Below, one piece after another: positions 7,514 to 12,609 of a stretch of DNA of 12,609 nucleotides; the first letter of the stretch is position 1; the number at the start of each line of letters is the position of its first letter. The stretch lies in NCBI GenBank assembly GCA_046728175.1, contig JBKPEA010000040.1, positions 1 through 12,609 of the forward strand. Reading direction: 5' to 3'. The position numbers and the translations under genes are program-made. Under the pieces are notes generated by a model. It was not told the DNA's origin. It made no database searches and was given only the letters and a program-made list of their open reading frames with translations. This DNA is from JAFAHS01 sp046728175 (GTDB lineage: Bacteria; Desulfobacterota; Binatia; Binatales; Binataceae).

Positions 7514-7936
7514 ATGCGTTCAAACACCAAGTACCTCACTATGAACGTTCCGGCGCGGATGGATTTTGTGAACATCACCGATGAAGTGGCAGCGGCCGTA
7601 AAAGAAAGCGGCGTTCGCGAAGGATTATGCCTGGTGAACGCGATGCACATCACCGCATCGGTGTTTATCAACGACAACGAGCCCGGTCTCCTAGATGATT
7701 ACAAGCGATGGCTGGAAGCGCTGGCGCCGTTCGATCCGAGCCCGAAGCGTTACCATCACAACCGCACCGGCGAAGATAACGGCGACGCCCATCACAAACG
7801 CCAGGTGATGGGCCGTGAAGTGGTCGTGGCGGTAACCAACGGCAAGCTCGACTTCGGACCGTGGGAGCAGATTTTCTATGGCGAGTTCGATGGCCGCCGA
7901 CCGAAGCGCATCCTTATAAAGGTGATCGGTGAGTAG
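7514..7936 (+). CDS. yjbQ: YjbQ/UPF0047 family protein (secondary thiamine-phosphate synthase-like)
   Basis: This small cytoplasmic protein of 140 residues belongs to the YjbQ family, members of which show weak thiamine-phosphate synthase activity; the true physiological role of the family is not settled. Family hallmarks in order are the N-terminal strand and FVNITDEV, then H45 in NAMHITASVFINDNEP (43-57), the histidine-rich stretch YHHNRTGEDNGDAHHKRQ (80-97), where conserved members have a DGNAH-x-H type motif, the strand segment KLDFGPWEQI (111-120), and the closing EFDGRRPKRILIKVIG. The putative metal/active-site His and Asp residues are kept. ATG 7514-7516 is preferred because GGGGAG lies about seven bases upstream; the in-frame ATG at 7478 precedes the likely transcription start. 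It is divergent from the SDR gene and followed by a 198-base gap. Confidence 0.93.
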   Translation: MRSNTKYLTMNVPARMDFVNITDEVAAAVKESGVREGLCLVNAMHITASVFINDNEPGLLDDYKRWLEALAPFDPSPKRYHHNRTGEDNGDAHHKRQVMGREVVVAVTNGKLDFGPWEQIFYGEFDGRRPKRILIKVIGE

Positions 7937-7948
7937 CGTGGAGGCGTG

Positions 7949-8011
7949 ATGGGTACAGCCCGCCGTCGATTTGCGCGCCGGACCAAATACTCTGCGCTGG
8001 TAACCAAATGA
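7949..8011 (+). other. Possible small basic ORF downstream of yjbQ (20 aa)
   Basis: A 20-codon frame, starting MGTARRRFARRTKYS, begins 12 bases after the yjbQ stop with GGAGG ending four bases before its ATG. It has seven Arg/Lys residues in 20. Good translation signals and the position make it a candidate small protein or a chance frame; I recognise no family. The rest of the 7937-8134 gap holds only the hairpin next to the CoA-transferase stop. Confidence 0.15.
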
Positions 8012-8101
8012 TCCAGAGAAGAGGGAAAGTTCGCGGTCCCGGAGACAGTCGTAGAACCCTCGAGTCCCCAAGGCGATCAAAAAATCATCCGAGCCTCAAG
8101 A

Positions 8102-8124
8102 ACGGGCGCGACACGCGCGCCCGT
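8102..8124 (-). terminator. GC-rich hairpin behind CoA-transferase gene
   Basis: ACGGGCGCG at 8102-8110 pairs perfectly with CGCGCCCGT at 8116-8124 around a five-base loop. On the minus strand it begins 10 bases after the CoA-transferase stop and is followed by TCTTG, only a weak U-tract. It lies between converging genes, so it may stop transcription from both sides, or act as a 3' stabilising structure rather than a classical intrinsic terminator. Confidence 0.6.
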
Positions 8125-8134
8125 CGTTCAAACC

Positions 8135-9385
8135 CTAATTCGGCAGGGTCTTGTCGCGCACCAGCACACCCTGCTCGTAAAGCTTGCGAATCTCTTCGCT
8201 ACTCACGCCCGCCAGCTCCTTCAGTACGCGCTCGTTGTCCTCGCCGAGGCGCGACGCGTGCACCCTATCGCGATCCGGCCACGCCGAGAACTTAACCGGC
8301 ACTGATGTGATCGCAACACGGCCTAACTGGGGATCGTCGACCCATCGCACCGTCTTGCGCTCATTCACATGCGGGTGGTTTACGGCTTCGTTGACGGAGA
8401 GCACCGGAGCGCACGGCACCCGCTCCGCATCCAGCACGGCGATCGCCTCGTCGCGAGTAGCAAATCCGGACAGCCACTTCTCGATTTCATCGCGCAACTC
8501 CAAGCGATTGTCGCGCCGTCCGCGCGCGGAATTAAATCGAGGGTCTTCGCCGAGCTGGGGCCTCTTCATTGCGTTCAGCAGTTGCGGCCACTGATGTGGA
8601 GTCACCGCTAGCAGCACGTACTGATTATCGCGGTAATGAAAAATTCCGGTGGTCCCCCCATCCGGATGGATTGAGCCGCTGCGTGAGGGACGGAACTTGT
8701 CGCCGCGCAGCGACACCAAAGGCACGCGTTTCTCGTGCATATGAAAGTAGGTGTCGAGCAGCGAGGCGTCGAGATACTGGCCCTCGCCGGTCCGTTCGCG
8801 ATGGAGCAGGGCGAAGCCGATTGCCATCGCCGCAGCCACTCCGGTCGAGATGTCTCCGATCGCCATGGTGGTCAGCGCCGGCGGGCCTTCTTCCTCGCCG
8901 ATACCATCGGTGACTCCCGCGTATGCCTGCCCGATAAAATCGTAGCCTGGCTTGGAAGAGAGCCGCCCGGTCTGACCCGCCATTGAGATCGAGCACATGA
9001 TGATCTTCGCATTAACCTTCTTGACCTCCTCGTAGCCGAACCCCATGCGCTTGATAACCCCAGGAGCGAAGTTTTCCACCACCACGTCGATCTTCGGAAG
9101 CATCGCCATCACCAGCTCCCGTGCGCGCGGATTCTTCATGTCGATCGCGAAGCTGAGTTTGCTGTGGTTGTGTTGGAGATAATAGGTGCTGTGGCTGGTG
9201 CCCTTGAACTTGGGGTCGAGCGGCTTCAGGCCGTCGGCACGGATTCGGTCGCCGTATGGTGCCAGTTCCACCTTGATAACTTCCGCGCCCATCTCTGCCA
9301 GCAGTCGCGTGCAGGTGGGTCCCGCAACGAACTGTGAGAAATCCAGAACTCGATATCCCTCAAGCATCCGCGGTGAACCCGCCAT
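8135..9385 (-). CDS. Family III CoA-transferase (CaiB/BaiF/Frc type)
   Basis: This cytoplasmic enzyme of about 416 residues moves CoA between carboxylates through an enzyme-bound aspartyl-CoA intermediate. The N-terminal VLDFSQFVAGPTCTRLLAEM, then GAEVIKVE, NHSKLSFAIDMKNP, and VVENFAPGVIKRMG are the standard opening of the family. The catalytic Asp is D178 in MAIGDISTG. The segment RTGEGQYLDASLLD and the C-terminal VPCAPVLSVNEAVNHPHV are also diagnostic. Length is typical of the family and there is no lesion. I place the start at ATG 9383-9385: between it and an in-frame ATG at 9398-9400 lies GAGGGA, which would be its ribosome-binding site, six bases before the downstream ATG. It is divergent from the epoxide-hydrolase-like gene over about 107 bases. 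Substrates could be carnitine-like, bile-acid, aromatic or branched dicarboxylic acids; the sequence does not say which. Confidence 0.94.
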   Translation of the reverse strand: MAGSPRMLEGYRVLDFSQFVAGPTCTRLLAEMGAEVIKVELAPYGDRIRADGLKPLDPKFKGTSHSTYYLQHNHSKLSFAIDMKNPRARELVMAMLPKIDVVVENFAPGVIKRMGFGYEEVKKVNAKIIMCSISMAGQTGRLSSKPGYDFIGQAYAGVTDGIGEEEGPPALTTMAIGDISTGVAAAMAIGFALLHRERTGEGQYLDASLLDTYFHMHEKRVPLVSLRGDKFRPSRSGSIHPDGGTTGIFHYRDNQYVLLAVTPHQWPQLLNAMKRPQLGEDPRFNSARGRRDNRLELRDEIEKWLSGFATRDEAIAVLDAERVPCAPVLSVNEAVNHPHVNERKTVRWVDDPQLGRVAITSVPVKFSAWPDRDRVHASRLGEDNERVLKELAGVSSEEIRKLYEQGVLVRDKTLPN

Positions 9386-9492
9386 CTTGCTTCCCTCCAT
9401 TGTCGACTAGGTCCAGAATCTGCTTCCAGCATAATAGAAAGGCCGGGGCCGCTGCGCCAGAATGCGAAATGGTAATTGGGCCGGCCGGTAAA

Positions 9493-10545
9493 ATGAATAA
9501 GAAGAACCTCAGTGAGGTGAACGTGTCAGTTACGGAACATATCGCGAAGACATCCCGCCATACGACCTTCTACCTGGCGGACGGGCCAGAGAACGGGCCT
9601 CTGATCATCTTTATCCATGGATGGCCCGAGTTGTCGATTAGCTGGCGGCATCAACTACCCGCTTTCGCCGCTCTCGGCTTTCGGGCGATCGCAGCGGACA
9701 TGCGTGGCTACGGCCGCTCATCCGTCTACGTTCGCACCGCGGACTACGCGCAAGAGCAGATTGTCCGCGACATGCTGGAGCTGCTCGATTCGCTTGGGCG
9801 CAAGAGCGCTGTCTGGGTCGGCCACGATTGGGGCAGTCCGGTCGTCTGGAATCTCGCCAGTCACCATCCGGAGAGATGCGATGCGGTCGCGAGCCTGTGC
9901 GTTCCGTATCATGCGATCGAACTGGGGCTCGATCACGTTATTTCGTTAGTCGACCGCAAGATCTATCCGGAGAACGAATACCCGGCAGGTCAGTGGGACT
10001 ACATGCGTTACTATGAAGAAAGCTTTGCGGAGGCGATCGCGCCCATGGATGCCAACGTCTACAAATTCCTAAAGCTGGCCTTTCGCAAGGGCTGGCCGTC
10101 CGGCGAGGGAAAACCCGCCGCGTCGGCGAACGCACGGCGCAATCGCGGGTTGTTTGGCGGGACTGTCCCCGACCTGCCGCGCGACGGCGACGTAGTCAGC
10201 GAGGAAGACCTGAGGATCTACGCGGCCGCTTTGGAGCGCAACGGCTTCTTTGGCCCTTCTTCCTGGTACATGAACCACCGTGCCAACGCGGATTACTTCA
10301 AGAGCGTGCGCAAAGACGGCTATCTCGAGATGCCCGTGCTGTTTCTGAATGCCCAGTACGATTATGTCTGCGAATGCACCCATTCGCGCCTTCCTGAGCC
10401 GATGCGTAAGTACTGTCGCAATCTGACCGAGTTGACGATTCGGAGCGGTCACTGGATGGCGCAGGAAAAGCCGCGCGAAGTAAACGCGGCGCTGGCAAGG
10501 TGGCTGGCAACCAGCGTTCCCTCGGTGTGGCCGCGCCCAAGCTGA
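9493..10545 (+). CDS. Alpha/beta hydrolase, epoxide hydrolase-like
   Basis: This 350-residue cytoplasmic hydrolase most resembles soluble epoxide hydrolases, which open epoxides to diols through an alkyl-enzyme ester. The oxyanion motif HGWPE is at 42-46, followed by WRHQLPAFAALGFR and AADMRGYGRS (68-76). The nucleophile is Asp112 in GHDWG. The general base is H320 in RSGHWMAQEKP and the acid is probably D290 in LNAQYD. Two cap-domain Tyr residues that polarise the epoxide oxygen appear to be present: Y259 in NGFFGPSSWYMN and one of Y173/Y174 in YMRYYEESF. These tyrosines favour epoxide hydrolase over haloalkane or fluoroacetate dehalogenase. The frame extends upstream to 9334 but overlaps the divergent CoA-transferase start; ATG 9493 gives the normal length, although no strong ribosome-binding site is seen (ATG 9469 is an alternative). 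A CATAAT at 9430-9435 could serve as its -10 box, but no -35 is visible. It could act on an epoxide made in a neighbouring catabolic route. Confidence 0.88.
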   Translation: MNKKNLSEVNVSVTEHIAKTSRHTTFYLADGPENGPLIIFIHGWPELSISWRHQLPAFAALGFRAIAADMRGYGRSSVYVRTADYAQEQIVRDMLELLDSLGRKSAVWVGHDWGSPVVWNLASHHPERCDAVASLCVPYHAIELGLDHVISLVDRKIYPENEYPAGQWDYMRYYEESFAEAIAPMDANVYKFLKLAFRKGWPSGEGKPAASANARRNRGLFGGTVPDLPRDGDVVSEEDLRIYAAALERNGFFGPSSWYMNHRANADYFKSVRKDGYLEMPVLFLNAQYDYVCECTHSRLPEPMRKYCRNLTELTIRSGHWMAQEKPREVNAALARWLATSVPSVWPRPS

Positions 10546-10724
10546 GACCGCGAGGAACGAGGCCAATTCCCCCTAACGAATCGGAAATGTCGCGTTGATG
10601 ACCGAGATGGCGTGCAGAGGCTAGGCTCGCCGCGAATTGATGGCGATGATTGTTCATGCCGCCGCTAATTGACGCCGTCGCGCCAGCCCGTCAAAACTCG
10701 ACGGCCATGCGAGCTTCAGGTGCG
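10546..10724. other. Gap between epoxide hydrolase-like gene and ppk remnant
   Basis: No gene, RNA or convincing terminator is seen in these 179 bases. The start and N-terminal domain of ppk1 would be expected here or a little further upstream but cannot be found, so this stretch probably marks a deletion. Confidence 0.4.
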
Positions 10725-12433
10725 CCGATGGTGGCGGAAGCTCCGCACGATTCTGCACACGAATTTCTGCCGAAACCTCACTTGATCCCGTCCACCCCTT
10801 CCCGTTTCTCTCCAACCTTTCGCTCTCCCTGGCAGTCGAGGTACGCGATCCGCATACACGGGTCGCGTGTTTCGCGAGAGTCAAGGTTCCGGAGATCCTA
10901 CCGCGCTTCGTGTCGCTGGCCGGACTTTCCAAACCGCCTGATGCGCTCAACGACGGGCTTGGAAGTGAGTTCGAGTTGCTGCCCCTTGAAGAGCTCATCC
11001 AGGCCAACCTCAAGAACTCTTTCCGGGCATGGGGATAGTGGACTGCCATCCGTTCCGCGTGACGCGCGACATGGATATCGAGATCCTGGAAGGGGAGGCG
11101 AGCGATCTGCTCGCGCTCGTAAGCAAGGAACTCGGGCGGCGAAAATTTGGCTCGGTGATACGGCTCGAGCTGGCACCCGGGGACCCGAAAGAGTACGCCG
11201 TTTGTTGATCGACAAGTTGCAGATCAGCGATCGCGACGTCTACGACGTATCGGGCCCGCTCGGCGCTTCGGCCTTCTTCGCGATCGCGCAGTTGTCACGC
11301 TCCGATCTGCGCGATCCCGAGCACATCCAGGTGACGCCTGCACAGCTCGCAACCGGCACTGATATTTTCTCTACCATCGCCCGCGGCGACCTTATGGTGC
11401 ATCTGCCCTACGAGAGCTTCACACCGGTGCTGGATTTTCTCGACCAGGCCTCCACAGATCCCGACGTGCTCGCGATCAAAATGACGCTGTACCGCACCGG
11501 TTCGAATCCTGCATTAATTCGCAGCGTGATCGGGGCGGCAGACAGCGGGAAGCAGGTTGCAGTCTGCGTCGAAATCAAGGCGCGCTTTGACGAAGAAAAC
11601 AACATCGCGTGGGCGAAAGCCTTGGAAAGGGCAGGGGTCCGTTTTCTATGGCGCACAGGGCGTCAAGACGCACGCAAAGGTTCTGCTGGTAGTGCGGCGC
11701 GAAGGCTGGCGCATCGCGCGTTATGTGCATCTTTCGACCGGCAACTACAATGCTACCACTGCCCGCCTCTATACCGATCTTGGCCTCTTCACCGCGGATT
11801 CCCAGATCGGAGAAGATGTGTCAGAGCTCTTCAATTCACTTTCGGGCTTTTCCCGCCATCAAAAGTTTTACAAACTCGCTACCGGCGCACAGCTGTTGCC
11901 GAATACACTGCTGACAAAAATCGAAGAACAGGCGCGGCGCGCCCAACAAGGCCAACCCGCACGTATCTTCGCGAAGATGAATACACTGGTCGAGGTCAAC
12001 GCGATAAACGCGCTCTATGCTGCTTTCCAGGCTGGAGTTCAGATTTGTCTGGTTGTGCGCGGGATCTGCTGTCTGCGCCCGGGACTTCCCGGGGTTTCCG
12101 ATAACATACGCGTCTGCTCCATCGTGGGTCGTTTCCTAGAGCACAATCGTGTCTTTACGTTCGGACCCGAGGGCGACGAGGAATTCTACCTTTACCTCGG
12201 CCGATTGGATGCCGCGCAATTTCCACCATCGGGTCGAGGTCCTGTTTCCGGTGGGAGCCCGGTACCTGCGTGACAAGATTCTCAATCCCGCTATCGAGGA
12301 CAACTGCCGCGCCTACGACCTCGGGCCTGACGGCACCTACGTTCGGCGTACGACGCTACCCGGCGAAGCTCAGGTTGACGCGCAAGCGGCAGTTCTCAAT
12401 GCCTTCCGGGAGTCTATAACGAGGCCTGCGTGA
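10725..12433 (+). pseudogene. ppk1: Polyphosphate kinase 1 (Ppk1), 5'-truncated and frameshifted
   Basis: This is the remains of the enzyme that reversibly makes inorganic polyphosphate from ATP. Recognisable Ppk1 begins near HEFLPK (10758) and is clear from LDPVHPFPFLSNLSLSLAV (10781). The N-terminal helical domain is missing. Frame one runs to about 11025, then PGMGIVDCHPFRVTRDMD follows in a second frame to about 11200. A third frame gives RRLLIDKLQISDRDVYD through VLAIKMTLYRTGSNP and ARFDEENNIAWAKALERAG. Near 11640 a shift leads to VFYGAQGVKTHAKVLLV, which keeps the His that is autophosphorylated in Ppk1, then STGNYN, VVRGICCLRPGLPG and IVGRFLEHNRVFTF with the second conserved His. A last shift near 12190 gives SADWMPRN and RVEVLFPVG, ending at TGA 12431-12433. 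Residues are well conserved within each piece, so decay is recent, or some indels are sequence errors; the missing 5' part speaks for a real pseudogene. The start coordinate is approximate. Confidence 0.88.
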
Positions 12434-12609
12434 GTTTGATCGAAACGCCAGCTGCGAAGGCGGCGCCGATAACGCGGAGAGGTTACCTCGGCCTTGCTTT
12501 CCTTGGAGGTCGGATACCGCCCGGTCCGCAACTATGTTGGTCCAAGTTGGTCCAGCTACTGCCGCTCGGTCTCGGCAGATACGTTTTTCTGATTCCATCG
12601 CCGTCCGTC
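12434..12609. other. Unassigned right end
   Basis: No supported gene is found in the last 176 bases. A frame opening at ATG 12533 runs off the window and a minus-strand frame covers 12356-12598, but neither resembles a known family. A near-perfect tandem repeat of TTGGTCCAA occurs at about 12536-12553. Confidence 0.3.

Noticed and set aside
9430..9436. CATAATA as a shared -10 element in the divergent CoA-transferase/hydrolase gap
   Set aside because: It resembles a -10 box on both strands, but no acceptable -35 lies 16-18 bases away on either side.
9334..9492. N-terminal extension of the epoxide-hydrolase-like protein
   Set aside because: The extra 53 residues are unlike the family and overlap the divergent CoA-transferase start; ATG 9493 gives the normal length.
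12536..12553. Tandem TTGGTCCAA repeat at the right end
   Set aside because: Two nine-base copies, the second imperfect in its last base, are too little to call a functional repeat or attachment site.
1..12609. A new defence system, mobile element, CRISPR array or non-coding RNA
   Set aside because: I found no repeats with spacers, transposase or integrase motifs, tRNA-like cloverleafs or toxin-antitoxin pairs on either strand. The intact genes belong to known families, so I cannot support a novel system here.

Overview
The window is GC-rich and densely coded, and it reads like a free-living, metabolically versatile soil or sediment bacterium of the broad proteobacterial/Desulfobacterota/Binatota/Acidobacteriota kind. 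That placement is an impression from gene content (PII-kinase-NtrC regulation, family III CoA-transferase, epoxide hydrolase, PaaG-like isomerase, Ppk1) and was not tested phylogenetically.

Layout. Positions 1-1763, minus strand, hold the wreck of a nitrogen/sigma-54-type regulatory module: a truncated PII-like reading frame of 45 codons, then a PAS histidine kinase broken by at least two stops and four frameshifts, then an NtrC-family response regulator broken by a stop and at least one frameshift and cut by the window edge. Positions 2036-10545 are an intact block. It starts with an exported M1 zinc aminopeptidase (plus), whose 3' end overlaps convergently a minus-strand set of SDR dehydrogenase, PaaG-like enoyl-CoA hydratase/isomerase and AI-2E-family membrane protein. 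The SDR gene is divergent from yjbQ (plus). A minus-strand CaiB/BaiF CoA-transferase follows, with a strong hairpin just behind its stop codon, and then a divergent plus-strand epoxide-hydrolase-like alpha/beta hydrolase. Positions about 10725-12433 (plus) hold a polyphosphate kinase 1 (Ppk1) pseudogene that lacks its N-terminal domain and has at least four frameshifts. The last 176 bases hold nothing I can identify.

How the genes may work together. The SDR, hydratase/isomerase, CoA-transferase and epoxide hydrolase are all typical of degradation of lipids, terpenoids or ring compounds through CoA thioesters. They could form a peripheral catabolic locus, but nothing fixes the substrate and only the SDR-hydratase-AI-2E set looks like a transcription unit. 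I see no CRISPR array, tRNA, rRNA, transposase or defence system. The most notable things are the PII remnant, which is too short for ordinary ORF calling, and the fact that all visible disabling lesions fall in the two flanks while the middle is clean.
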